64,000 nt of DNA, from positions 146,432 to 210,431 of the forward strand of contig NZ_AUEP01000011.1 of NCBI RefSeq assembly GCF_000426045.1, written 5' to 3'. The stretch comes from Marmoricola sp. URHB0036 (lineage in GTDB: Bacteria; Actinomycetota; Actinomycetes; Propionibacteriales; Nocardioidaceae). Both the position numbers and the translations under genes were made by a program. Each line of letters starts with the position of its first letter. Position 1 is the first letter of the stretch. The notes under the pieces were generated by a model. That model was given only the letters and a program-made list of their open reading frames with translations. It did no database searches and had not been told where the DNA came from. Positions 45,055 to 53,055 of the stretch are shown here, piece after piece.

Positions 45055-45834
45055 ATGACCACCGTGAACGAGACAAGTCTTTCCGAGCGCATGGCCGAGC
45101 TGGAGGCGCGGCTGGAGGTCGCCGAGCTCGAGGCCGTTCGTGCCGGCGACCGCGGAGCCGTCGAGAACGTGTTCAACCGCTACATGCACTACCACAACGC
45201 CTACGAGGACGAGCGGATCATCGAGGAGCTGTGGGCCAAGCCCGGCACCGAGGGCATTCGCTCCCGCTACAACAACGTGGGGGAGTACTCGACCTACGAG
45301 TCCGTCACCGCCTACCACCGCGGGCGACCCCGTCCCATCGGCAAGCTGCTCTTCCACTACACGACCACTCCGGTCGTCGAGGTCTCTGCTGATGGCATCA
45401 CGGCCAAGGGCATCTGGATCATGGCCGGGCTCGAGTCGGGCCTGATGGACCCCGAGATCGCCAAGCAGGCGCCGGCGTACGTCTTCTCGGGCGGTGAGGT
45501 CGACGGCAAGCCGGTGTGGGCCCACTGGGTCTGGTGCAAGTACGGCGTCGACTTCATCAAGCAGGACGGTGAATGGCGCATCTGGCACTTCCGCTGCTAC
45601 GAGGTCGCCCGGGCGCCGTTCAACCGTGACTGGATCAGCTTCGCCGCCGACAACCAGCACAGCCACGACTCGCAGCTGGCCTGGTTCGGGGACGACGGGC
45701 AGCCCGTCTTCCTCCCACCTGTCGACGGACCCGTCGTCACGGACACCTACACGCCGTACGCCAATGACACCGCCCAGGTCCTCGACCCCGAGCCGCCGCG
45801 CCCGTACGACGACTTCGAGGACACGTTCCGATGA
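45055..45834 (+). CDS. SnoaL/NTF2-like protein
   Basis: 259 residues. A short coiled N-terminus (SERMAELEARLEVAELEAVRAG) precedes an NTF2-like cone (VENVFNRYMHYHNAYEDERIIEELW, KGIWIMAGLESG, WAHWVWCKYGVDFIKQDGEWRIWHFRCY). Similar proteins act as aromatic or keto-compound hydratases/isomerases or only bind ligand. Begins 71 bp after the GMC gene with AGGAAGAGG upstream; stop overlaps the next gene (ATGA). Role uncertain, possibly on the aglycone. Confidence 0.75.
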   Translation: MTTVNETSLSERMAELEARLEVAELEAVRAGDRGAVENVFNRYMHYHNAYEDERIIEELWAKPGTEGIRSRYNNVGEYSTYESVTAYHRGRPRPIGKLLFHYTTTPVVEVSADGITAKGIWIMAGLESGLMDPEIAKQAPAYVFSGGEVDGKPVWAHWVWCKYGVDFIKQDGEWRIWHFRCYEVARAPFNRDWISFAADNQHSHDSQLAWFGDDGQPVFLPPVDGPVVTDTYTPYANDTAQVLDPEPPRPYDDFEDTFR

Positions 45835-46634
45835 GCGGGCCGCGCTCGCTGTCGGTCAACCTGGAGTACATGTTCCGGGAGGCCGGGGACGACCTGGCCG
45901 CTCGCGTGCGGGCCGCCTCGGCCGCTGGCTTCGACAAGGCGGAGATCTTCTGGACCCACGACAAGGACCTCAACGCCCTGGGTGCCGCGCTCGACGAGAC
46001 CGGAGTCCAGCTGTGGACCGTTCTCGTCGACCCGCGCACCACCCGGCTGGTCCTCGAGGAGACCCACGACGGGTTCCTCGAGGACGTCCGACGCACCGTC
46101 GCCGACGCGGTGCGCCTGCGCTGTCCCAACGTCGTCGTCGGTTCGGGGCCGGCGGTGCCGTACCTCAAGCGACCCGTGCAGATCGCGATCATGACCGACG
46201 CGGTCGCTCGTGCCGCTGAGATCGCCGCTGACAGCGGGGTCACGCTCCTGGTGGAGGCCGTGAACACCCGGATGGACCACCCCGGGGTGCTCACCAGCCA
46301 GACCGCGGACTCGGTGGCCGTGGTCCGTGGCGTCGGCTCGCCGCACGTACGCGTCCTATACGACCTCTACCACTCGGTGGTGGAGGGCGAGGACCCGGCG
46401 TCGGTGCTGCCCGAGGTGGCCGACCTGGTCGGCCACGTCCAGATCGCCGATGCCCCGGGTCGGGGCGAGCCGGGAACGGGCGACATCGACTGGCACGCAG
46501 CGTTCGCGTTGCTCGACGCGGTCGGGTACGCCGGGCCGGTCGGCATCGAGTGCTACCCCACGGTCGCCTCGACGGCGGACGCGCTCGCCTACGTGCGAAC
46601 CGTTGCCGGCGTCGGGTCGGCGGTGCGCTCATGA
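45831..46634 (+). CDS. Hydroxypyruvate isomerase-like TIM barrel (copy 1)
   Basis: 267 residues. Matches the Hyi family: LLVEAVNTRMDHPGVL, VLYDLYHSVVEGEDP, GHVQIADAPGRGEPGTGDIDW and GIECYPT; all four metal-binding positions (E, D, H/Q, E) are visible. Likely isomerises a small hydroxy-keto acid or sugar. The copy at 48605 is a paralogue. ATGA overlaps on both sides. Confidence 0.85.
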   Translation: MSGPRSLSVNLEYMFREAGDDLAARVRAASAAGFDKAEIFWTHDKDLNALGAALDETGVQLWTVLVDPRTTRLVLEETHDGFLEDVRRTVADAVRLRCPNVVVGSGPAVPYLKRPVQIAIMTDAVARAAEIAADSGVTLLVEAVNTRMDHPGVLTSQTADSVAVVRGVGSPHVRVLYDLYHSVVEGEDPASVLPEVADLVGHVQIADAPGRGEPGTGDIDWHAAFALLDAVGYAGPVGIECYPTVASTADALAYVRTVAGVGSAVRS

Positions 46635-47587
46635 CGCACGCCTCGACCGAACGACGCATCAAGTGGAGCTACATGGACCACTGGCGCAGCAACGGACCTG
46701 CCGGCCCCATCGACCAGTGGCACTCCGTGAAGTCGATGTCCGCCTTCCTCAAGCAGATCAAGGCGACCGGTTTCGATGCCATCGACACCTTCGACTTCCG
46801 GATCTGGCAGATCTACGGCAGCTATGGGGGTCCGGCCAAGTACCAGGAGATGGTCCAGGACCACGGACTCGAACGGATCGTGAACACCTTCCATGCCGCC
46901 GACTATGACGTCCGCAACTACGCCCCCCACCTCCCGGAGACCCACGAGAACATCCTCGAGGACTTCCGGGTCACGATGGGTCGATGGTCCGAGATCCGTC
47001 TCGACAACATCATCGTCATGCCCGCGACGCTCTTCTACGACATGGAGCCGATCACCGAGGACAAGCTGAAGCACACGGCCGAGCTGTGGAACAAGGTCGG
47101 CGAGATCACCGCCAGTCACGGCGTACGCCTCACCTGCCACCACGAGTTCTTCTGCGGCATCCAGACCGAGCAGGACATCGACACCTTCTACTCGTTCACC
47201 GACCCGGAGTACGTCTCGCTGTTCGTGGACACCGCTCAGCACTGCATCGCCGGGCTGGACCCCGTCGGCCTGTACCGACGGCACGCCGACCGGGTCAGCG
47301 GCTTCCACTTCAAGGACACCCGCAACGTCGCGACCGGTGACGACCACCGGCACCGGCCCGACTCCGAGATCATGGCGCCGACCACCAGCAAGTGGTTCTA
47401 CGAGATGGGCACGCCGCACGGGCTGGTCGACTTCGAGTCGATGATGACGGCGGTCCGGGACAACGAGTACCGCGGCTGGATCTCGGTCGAGCACGACAAG
47501 GCCAACAAGGACGGCGGTGACTACTCCGAGAGCACCGCGGTGTCGCGGTGGTACGCCGCCAACGTCCTGGAACGGATCTACGCATGA
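46631..47587 (+). CDS. Sugar-phosphate isomerase/epimerase-like TIM barrel
   Basis: 318 residues. Begins MTHASTERRIKWSYMDHWRS; metal-site candidates are RLTCHHEFFCG, LFVDTAQHCIAG, VSGFHFKDTRN and ISVEHDKANK. WSYMDHW and the SMSAFLKQIKATGFDAIDTFDF start are unlike the Hyi copies, so it is a separate subfamily. In the ATGA-linked chain. Confidence 0.82.
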   Translation: MTHASTERRIKWSYMDHWRSNGPAGPIDQWHSVKSMSAFLKQIKATGFDAIDTFDFRIWQIYGSYGGPAKYQEMVQDHGLERIVNTFHAADYDVRNYAPHLPETHENILEDFRVTMGRWSEIRLDNIIVMPATLFYDMEPITEDKLKHTAELWNKVGEITASHGVRLTCHHEFFCGIQTEQDIDTFYSFTDPEYVSLFVDTAQHCIAGLDPVGLYRRHADRVSGFHFKDTRNVATGDDHRHRPDSEIMAPTTSKWFYEMGTPHGLVDFESMMTAVRDNEYRGWISVEHDKANKDGGDYSESTAVSRWYAANVLERIYA

Positions 47588-48603
47588 GCATCAGGTTCGG
47601 CTACGCCATCAACCAGTGGAAGCCCCAGTTCGACGACTTCGTCCGCCGCGAGCAGCACGAGCGCGCCCTGAAGACGATCTCCATCGCGGGGTTCGAGGGC
47701 GTCGAGCTCAGCACCGGCACGGGTCGGTGGGAGCCGCTCGGCAACCCGCAGCAGCTGGCCGCCAACTTCGGCTCCGTCGACGGTTTCCGCGAGTTCCTGG
47801 ACGAGTGCGCCGTCAGCTCCGTCAGCAGCTGGTTCTGGAACTCCCAGGAGCGATCCAGCGAGTTCCTCACCGGCCCGCTGTCACCCATGGAGGAGGCGGA
47901 CCGACCGGTGATGGTCGAGCGCGCCGCCTGGTACGCCGAAGCACTGGCACGCCTCGGTGGCTCGGTCCTGGTCGTCCGGCCGACGCCCGACGCCGGCGAC
48001 GTCCCTCCGCTCGACGACGACGCCGTCGCTCGCCTGGCCGGCTGCTGGGAAGCCGTGGCTCGTGCGACTGCGGACCACGGGATCCGGACCGCACTGCACG
48101 TCGACTTCCTCTCGGCCCTGCGCCGTGGCGACGCGCTGGACAGGCTTCTGGACCGCACGGACGCCGATCTGGTGGGGCTCGCTGTCGACACCGGTGAGCT
48201 TGCCGTCGCCGGCATCGACCCCGTCACCGTCATCAAGTCCCACGCCGAGCGCGTCTGGCACGTCCACCTCAAGGACGCACTCGCCGTCGACACCGCCGAG
48301 GAGTACCTGGAGCCGCACGCCCACTGGACCGTCCGCGTGCAGGGCGGCGTCCGTGAGGTGCCCCGCTGGTTCGCCGAGCCCGGCCACGAGGACGGTCTGG
48401 TCGACTCAGCCTCGGTGCTGCAGGCACTCGTTGACTCCGGCTACGACGGCTGGGTCGTCGTCGAGAGTGACCAGAGCCCGCACCCCGCGACCAGCGCCCT
48501 GCTGGCCGGCTACCTCGTCCAGCGCGAGCTGGCACCGATCGCTGGTGGCAGCGACCCGAGCGCTGCTGCGAAACCCACTCACACAGCATCTGGAAGGCAC
48601 TGA
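47584..48603 (+). CDS. Sugar-phosphate isomerase/epimerase-like TIM barrel
   Basis: 339 residues. MSIRFGYAINQWKPQFDDF start, ALHVDFLSAL (expected E-x-H position reads H-x-D), LAVDTGELAVAG, VWHVHLKDAL and VVVESDQSPHP. It resembles inosose dehydratase/IolE-like proteins (GYAINQW, HLKD). ATGA overlap upstream; 1 nt gap before the second Hyi-like gene. Confidence 0.82.
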   Translation: MSIRFGYAINQWKPQFDDFVRREQHERALKTISIAGFEGVELSTGTGRWEPLGNPQQLAANFGSVDGFREFLDECAVSSVSSWFWNSQERSSEFLTGPLSPMEEADRPVMVERAAWYAEALARLGGSVLVVRPTPDAGDVPPLDDDAVARLAGCWEAVARATADHGIRTALHVDFLSALRRGDALDRLLDRTDADLVGLAVDTGELAVAGIDPVTVIKSHAERVWHVHLKDALAVDTAEEYLEPHAHWTVRVQGGVREVPRWFAEPGHEDGLVDSASVLQALVDSGYDGWVVVESDQSPHPATSALLAGYLVQRELAPIAGGSDPSAAAKPTHTASGRH

Positions 48604-48604
48604 C

Positions 48605-49378
48605 ATGTACCAGCTCTCGCCCAACATCGAGATCCTGTTCACCGAGGCAGGCGAGCACCCGGACCGGGTCCGCGCCGCTGCGGCCGCCGGCTTCGACGCC
48701 GTCGAGATGTGGGGAACCTCCACGGTCGACGTCGAACAGCTGGCGGCAGCGCTGCAGGAGACCGGGGTGTCGCTGACCTCGGTGCTCGCCGAGCCGCGCA
48801 CGAACTTCGCCCTGCCGTGGGAGACCCTCGACGCGTTCTTCGAGGGGCTGGAGCGGGGGATCGAGCACGCCCAGCGACTCGGCTGCCCGCGCATCGTGCT
48901 CGGCTCGGGCGTCGGGTTCCCCGGGCAGAAGCGGGTCCAGAACCTCGCACGCCTGGTCGAGGTCTTCTCCGAGGCCGTGCAGCGGACGGAAGGATCCGGA
49001 GTCAAGCTGATCCTCGAGCCCGTCAACACGCGTGTGGACCATCCCGGAGCGCTGACGGACCGGACCGTGGACGCCGTGACCGTGGCTCGCGGCGTCGGCT
49101 CGGACTCCTTCGGGATCCTCTACGACATGTACCACTCGATCACCGAGGGCGAGGACCCGGCCACCGAGCTGGCGAACGCGGCCGGTCTCGTCGACTACGT
49201 CCAGATCGCGGACGTCCCCGGACGCGGCGAGCCCGGCAGCGGTGGCCTGGACTGGACGGCTCAGCTCGGCGTACTGCGGGCAAGCGGGTACGCGGGCCCT
49301 ATCGGCCTCGAGTTCTTCCCCACCATCTCCTCCGAGGAGTCCGTCAAGCACATCCGCGAGGTGGCTGCCAACGCCTGA
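48605..49378 (+). CDS. Hydroxypyruvate isomerase-like TIM barrel (copy 2)
   Basis: 257 residues. Same hallmarks as copy 1: LILEPVNTRVDHPGAL, ILYDMYHSITEGEDP, VQIADVPGRGEPGSGGLDW and GLEFFPT. Last gene of the operon that starts at 38668; the LysR gene converges on it 18 bp downstream. Confidence 0.85.
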   Translation: MYQLSPNIEILFTEAGEHPDRVRAAAAAGFDAVEMWGTSTVDVEQLAAALQETGVSLTSVLAEPRTNFALPWETLDAFFEGLERGIEHAQRLGCPRIVLGSGVGFPGQKRVQNLARLVEVFSEAVQRTEGSGVKLILEPVNTRVDHPGALTDRTVDAVTVARGVGSDSFGILYDMYHSITEGEDPATELANAAGLVDYVQIADVPGRGEPGSGGLDWTAQLGVLRASGYAGPIGLEFFPTISSEESVKHIREVAANA

Positions 49379-49396
49379 ACCATCCCGGTCGGTGAC

Positions 49397-50302
49397 TCAG
49401 GTGATCTCGATGCCGGCCTCGACGACGATCTCGCGCAGCCAGCGGTGGGCCGGGTCGACCTCGTACATGGGGTGCCACCACATGGTCTCCACCAGCGGGT
49501 CGGCGTCGAACGGCACCGGCAGCACCCGTACGCCGCCGGAGCGGGCCAGCAGGTGACCGAGACGCTCCTGGACGAGCGCGACCCGGTCCGTCCCCGCGAC
49601 CAGTGCGCCGAGCGTCAGGTAGTTCTCGGTGACGATCTCGGTGTGCGGCTCCAACCCCTGCATGCGCAGCTGCTGCACGGCAGTGGTGAAGGCCGTCCGC
49701 TGGTTGTAGGTGAGCACCCACGGCATCTCGGCCAAGTCCTCGATCGTCAGGTGGTCACCGACGTTGCTGTTCTCGGCGCTCACGATGCAGGCCCAGTCGT
49801 CCTCGTAGATGTCACGGTGCTTGAGATCGGTCAGGAACCCGTGCGGCATGACGACGAGATCGTGGGTGCGCATCGACTCCGGGGAGCCGTCGACCAGGGC
49901 CGGTGTGAGTCCGAAGACGTACAACGTCGAACGGGGTGACCGATCGCGCACCCTCTGCGCTATCGCCGGCCCCAGGGCGGCGGTGCAGTAGTCGGACATC
50001 ACGATCGAGAAGTCGCGGGCGCTGGTGAGCGGGTCGAACTCGCCCTCACGGACGAAGACCCGGTCCGTGGCGCGCAACGCGGTCCGGGTGGGTTCGAGGA
50101 GCTCCTTGGCCAGCGGGGTGGGTTCGTAGTTGTTCCCGACCCGGGCCAGCAGGTCGTCGCCGAAGTGGCGACGGAGCTTGGCCAGGGATGCGCTCATCGC
50201 CGGCTGGCTCAGGCCGAGCCTGGCGGCGGCCTTGGTGACGCTCTGCTCCTCGAGGATCGAGTCCAGCGCGCGGAGCAGGTTGAGGTCGACCTCGCGGACC
50301 AT
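49397..50302 (-). CDS. LysR-family transcriptional regulator
   Basis: 301 residues from ATG at 50302 (AAGAGGCG upstream). HTH VDLNLLRALDSILEEQSVTKAAARLGLSQPAMSASLAKLRRHFGDDLL, then a periplasmic-binding-like sensor domain in the NodD/LinR-type subgroup (MSDYCTAALGP, PHGFLTDLKHRDIYEDDWACIV). It reads away from the second Gfo gene across a region holding a 9-bp-arm dyad with an operator copy inside, so it is the best candidate for the island's regulator (inference). Confidence 0.9.
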   Translation of the reverse strand: MVREVDLNLLRALDSILEEQSVTKAAARLGLSQPAMSASLAKLRRHFGDDLLARVGNNYEPTPLAKELLEPTRTALRATDRVFVREGEFDPLTSARDFSIVMSDYCTAALGPAIAQRVRDRSPRSTLYVFGLTPALVDGSPESMRTHDLVVMPHGFLTDLKHRDIYEDDWACIVSAENSNVGDHLTIEDLAEMPWVLTYNQRTAFTTAVQQLRMQGLEPHTEIVTENYLTLGALVAGTDRVALVQERLGHLLARSGGVRVLPVPFDADPLVETMWWHPMYEVDPAHRWLREIVVEAGIEIT

Positions 50303-50331
50303 CCACGCCTCTTTCGTCGCTGGACACATTC

Positions 50332-50364
50332 GCCGAGTCGATGCGGATCATCGTCCGACTCGGC
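50332..50364. promoter_or_regulatory. Nested dyad between LysR and the second deglycosidase operon, with operator copy 4
   Basis: Outer arms GCCGAGTCG (50332-50340) and CGACTCGGC (50356-50364) are perfect; inside lies GATG CGGAT CATC (50340-50352). It begins 30 bp from the LysR start and ends 79 bp before the TTG start at 50443. This fits a LysR autoregulatory and activation site. Confidence 0.6.
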
Positions 50365-50442
50365 TTCCCCGATGGTGGCCGCTCCGGGACAGTGACGCAA
50401 GGCACACGTTGCCACAGTGAACCCACGCGTGGAGGAGTTGTC

Positions 50443-51420
50443 TTGCCGGTCCAACAGTCCCGAACCCGTCAGGGCCGGGAGCAGCTCGCGGTCGCGTTCA
50501 CGGGTCCGCCGGACGCCGCGGCGCATGCCCTCGTCACCGAGGCCGGTGCGCGCGTGGTGGACGACCTGGACGCTGCGGACGTCGTCCACGTGACCCGCAG
50601 CGCGGATGCCGGCGTCGAGACGCTGGAGGGCCTGATCGACCGCGGCCGGAGCGTCGTCCTGCACCAGCTCCCGGTCCAGCCGGAAGCGGAGGCGATCGCT
50701 CGGCTGGCGGCGCGTGCGGCGGCCGCCGGGGTGGTGGTCGCGGTGCCGTTCGTGCTGCGCTACTACCCGATGATCCGGCTGGCTCGCCGGAGGATCCGCA
50801 GTGGGACACCCGGACCCTTGCACCTGGTGCACGGATGGACCGGCATCGAAGGCCTGTCACGATGGTGCGACCTGCTCGAGTTCGTCACCCGTCACCGGGT
50901 CGAGCGCGTGGTGGCCACGGCCCAGGGGACACCGGACGAGACCGATGCCGGCGATGAGCCCACGGTCGGGTTCGGGGTCCTGTTCGAGACCGACCGAGGT
51001 GCCGCGGGCACCCTGGCGATGAGCAACTCCCGCCCGATGGAGGGCGGCAGCCTCGTCCTCTCGCTCGACGGGGTCGAGGAGTCGGTGCTGTTCCACGAGG
51101 GCCGGGCCGAGGTGCTGGATGTCGTCGGCATCCGTTTCTCGCAGCGATTCCAGCGCGCCGTCGGTGCCGAGGTCTCCCGCTACTCCACTGAGCCCCCGGG
51201 CCACCCGCAGGGGGAGCGCGCATGCTGGGTCTCCTACGTCGCCGACGCGCACGCCGCTGCTCGTGGCAGCACCCCGGACGGTCTGCCCACCCTCACCGAC
51301 CTCGCCCGCAGCGCCGCCCTGGCCGAGGCCGTCCGCGAGGCCCAGCTGACGACTGGCTGGACGAGCGTCGTCACGCCTGTTCCCGACCTAGTCACCACGA
51401 CAGAAGGAAGAACCACATGA
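50443..51420 (+). CDS. Degenerate Gfo/Idh/MocA-like protein
   Basis: 325 residues from TTG at 50443 (GGAGGAG, spacing 5). The fold is Gfo-like (LAVAFTGPPDAAAHALV; ADVVHVTRSADAGVETLEGLIDRGRSVVLHQLPVQPEAE; VAVPFVLRYYP), but the GxGxxG nucleotide motif and the EKP lysine (here HQLPV) are both lost. It may be a non-oxidoreductase paralogue. ATGA overlap with the following beta-subunit gene; likely co-translated. Confidence 0.7.
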   Translation: MPVQQSRTRQGREQLAVAFTGPPDAAAHALVTEAGARVVDDLDAADVVHVTRSADAGVETLEGLIDRGRSVVLHQLPVQPEAEAIARLAARAAAAGVVVAVPFVLRYYPMIRLARRRIRSGTPGPLHLVHGWTGIEGLSRWCDLLEFVTRHRVERVVATAQGTPDETDAGDEPTVGFGVLFETDRGAAGTLAMSNSRPMEGGSLVLSLDGVEESVLFHEGRAEVLDVVGIRFSQRFQRAVGAEVSRYSTEPPGHPQGERACWVSYVADAHAAARGSTPDGLPTLTDLARSAALAEAVREAQLTTGWTSVVTPVPDLVTTTEGRTT

Positions 51421-51815
51421 CACTGGAAGCCCAGGTGCTCGGCGACAAGGCCGTCCGCACCTCGAACCGAGGCTATGAGGTGGACCTGCATCTCGCCTGG
51501 TACCGCTCCCTGCCGCTGTCCTGCCTGGAAGGCATCGACCTCGTCATCGACGACGTCCCTGTCGCGCGAGAGGCGGTGCGAGTCAAGGTCGACCAGCAGG
51601 AGCTGAGCCTCGACGAGCTCGCGGACCGCGAGTCCGACTGGTGGTTCGTCCAGGACGCCCTGACCGTGGTGGCTCCGGTGGAGCAGGCACGAGCCCAGGG
51701 CGACGAGGTCGACGTCGACGTCATCCTCGCCACCCGAATCCCCTACATCATCATCGGCCCCGACACGGCACTCGTGCAGCGGACCCACGTGGCCAAGAAA
51801 GTGGTTGTCCAATGA
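51417..51815 (+). CDS. C-glycoside deglycosidase beta subunit, copy 2
   Basis: 132 residues. VDLHLAWYRSLPLSCLEGIDLVIDDVPV and VILATRIPYIIIGPD align with copy 1 (PWYRAIPASCIADVVLRIDG; KVYIPYIV). WWFVQDALTVVA matches WFTTDALTVSG. ATGA overlaps with the degenerate Gfo gene and with its alpha partner. Confidence 0.82.
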   Translation: MTLEAQVLGDKAVRTSNRGYEVDLHLAWYRSLPLSCLEGIDLVIDDVPVAREAVRVKVDQQELSLDELADRESDWWFVQDALTVVAPVEQARAQGDEVDVDVILATRIPYIIIGPDTALVQRTHVAKKVVVQ

Positions 51816-52822
51816 GCATCATGCTGGGCACGACGTTGTACTCCATGACCAACGAATGGCTGGCCGGCCAGTACTCGCTCGGCAGCCTGATCGACGAAGT
51901 CGGTCGGCGCGGCATCGGCCCCGGCGTCGAGGTCATCGGGTTCCAGAGCCTGCGCGGCTTTCCGCTCAACACACGCGAGGACGAGGAGCGGACGCTGCGC
52001 GACGCGCTCGAACGCAACAACTTGATCCCCACCTCGCTGGCCTCCAACGCCGACATCGCGCTCCGTGCCGACGCGTGGATGGACACGGACCGCAGCGTCG
52101 AGTACATGCGCCCGCAGATCGAGCTGGCGGGCAGGCTTGGCTTCCCGGTCGTGCGGACCCAGCTCGGGCTGACGCCTGAGGTGCTGGAGAAGGTGGAGCC
52201 CCTCGCTGCCAAGGCCAACGTCAAGCTCGGCATGGAGGTGCACGCGCCCGAGGGCCCGAACACCCCCAAGGTGATGGCCACGCGCGAGGCCTACGCCCGG
52301 ATCGACTCGGAGTTCCTGGGATTCGTCCCGGACTTCAGCAGCTGCATGCGAGCGATCCCCGAGGGCATGCTGGCGAAGCTACGACGCGACGGTCTCTCCG
52401 AGCAGGGGGTGGACGCGCTCAAGCGGGCCTGGGAGGCGCCGGGAGCACCCTTCCAGCGCTACGGTCAGTTCGCCGCCGAGGCCGGCGCGCTCAACGAGCC
52501 GGAGCTCCCGGTCGGTTTCGCCCGGCTGGTCTTCACCATGTTCGGACGCGAGAACCTCGAGGACTGGCGCGAGATCCTGCCGCAGGTGGTGCACATCCAC
52601 GGCAAGTTCTACGACGTCGACGAGAACCTCGAGTCACCCTCGATCGACTACGAGGGCATCATGCGTGTCTTCTCCGAGCTGGACCACCCGGTCTCCATGT
52701 CGACCGAGTGGGAGGGCCACGCCTATCTGGACGCCGACGAGCAGGACGCGTTCGACATGGTGGCCCAGCATCATGCGATGTGTCGCAAGTTCCTGGGTGA
52801 CCAGCACCTGGTTAGTGCCTGA
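51812..52822 (+). CDS. C-glycoside deglycosidase alpha subunit, copy 2
   Basis: 336 residues. Begins MSIMLGTTLYSMTNEWLAG. Metal/catalytic candidates: E142 and H144 (MEVHAPEG), D174 (FVPDFSS), H261/H263/K265 (HIHGKFY), E299 (STEWEG). All conserved with copy 1, so probably active. ATGA overlap with the beta gene; strong terminator follows at 52853. Confidence 0.83.
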   Translation: MSIMLGTTLYSMTNEWLAGQYSLGSLIDEVGRRGIGPGVEVIGFQSLRGFPLNTREDEERTLRDALERNNLIPTSLASNADIALRADAWMDTDRSVEYMRPQIELAGRLGFPVVRTQLGLTPEVLEKVEPLAAKANVKLGMEVHAPEGPNTPKVMATREAYARIDSEFLGFVPDFSSCMRAIPEGMLAKLRRDGLSEQGVDALKRAWEAPGAPFQRYGQFAAEAGALNEPELPVGFARLVFTMFGRENLEDWREILPQVVHIHGKFYDVDENLESPSIDYEGIMRVFSELDHPVSMSTEWEGHAYLDADEQDAFDMVAQHHAMCRKFLGDQHLVSA

Positions 52823-52852
52823 ACCACCAGCTCAACCCGCATGCCCCCGCGA

Positions 52853-52881
52853 CGGCGGTGGACGCCTGGCGTCCACCGCCG
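52853..52881 (+). terminator. Strong hairpin after the second deglycosidase pair
   Basis: CGGCGGTGGACGC (52853-52865), 3-nt loop, GCGTCCACCGCCG (52869-52881): 13-bp perfect stem, 30 bp after the stop, followed by TTGTCGCGTT. Likely terminates the operon that starts at 50443. Confidence 0.75.
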
Positions 52882-52942
52882 TTGTCGCGTTCCGAGGCCA
52901 GCGGGTCCACGAAACAGAACGGGCATGCTGATCCACATTGGT

Positions 52943-52955
52943 GATGGCCGGGATC
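52943..52955. promoter_or_regulatory. Near-match to the GATG-N5-CATC operator (one mismatch)
   Basis: GATG GCCGG GATC, one mismatch (G for C) in the right arm, 101 bp before the substrate-binding protein. Two CAACGTTG/GAACGTTGT elements lie at 52959-52966 and 52982-52990, which may be another regulator's site. Confidence 0.35.
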
Positions 52956-53055
52956 GCACAACGTTGATTCCCGAACGCGGCGAACGTTGTCAGAGTGGCG
53001 GAGTTCACACCCCATGTCTGCCCGCTCCGGGAGACGACCACCGAGAGAGACCAAC

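Noticed and set aside
43250..45076. Open - strand frame of 608 codons opposite the second GMC gene
   Set aside because: The + strand carries an intact GMC protein with catalytic residues; the antisense product has only low-complexity sequence.
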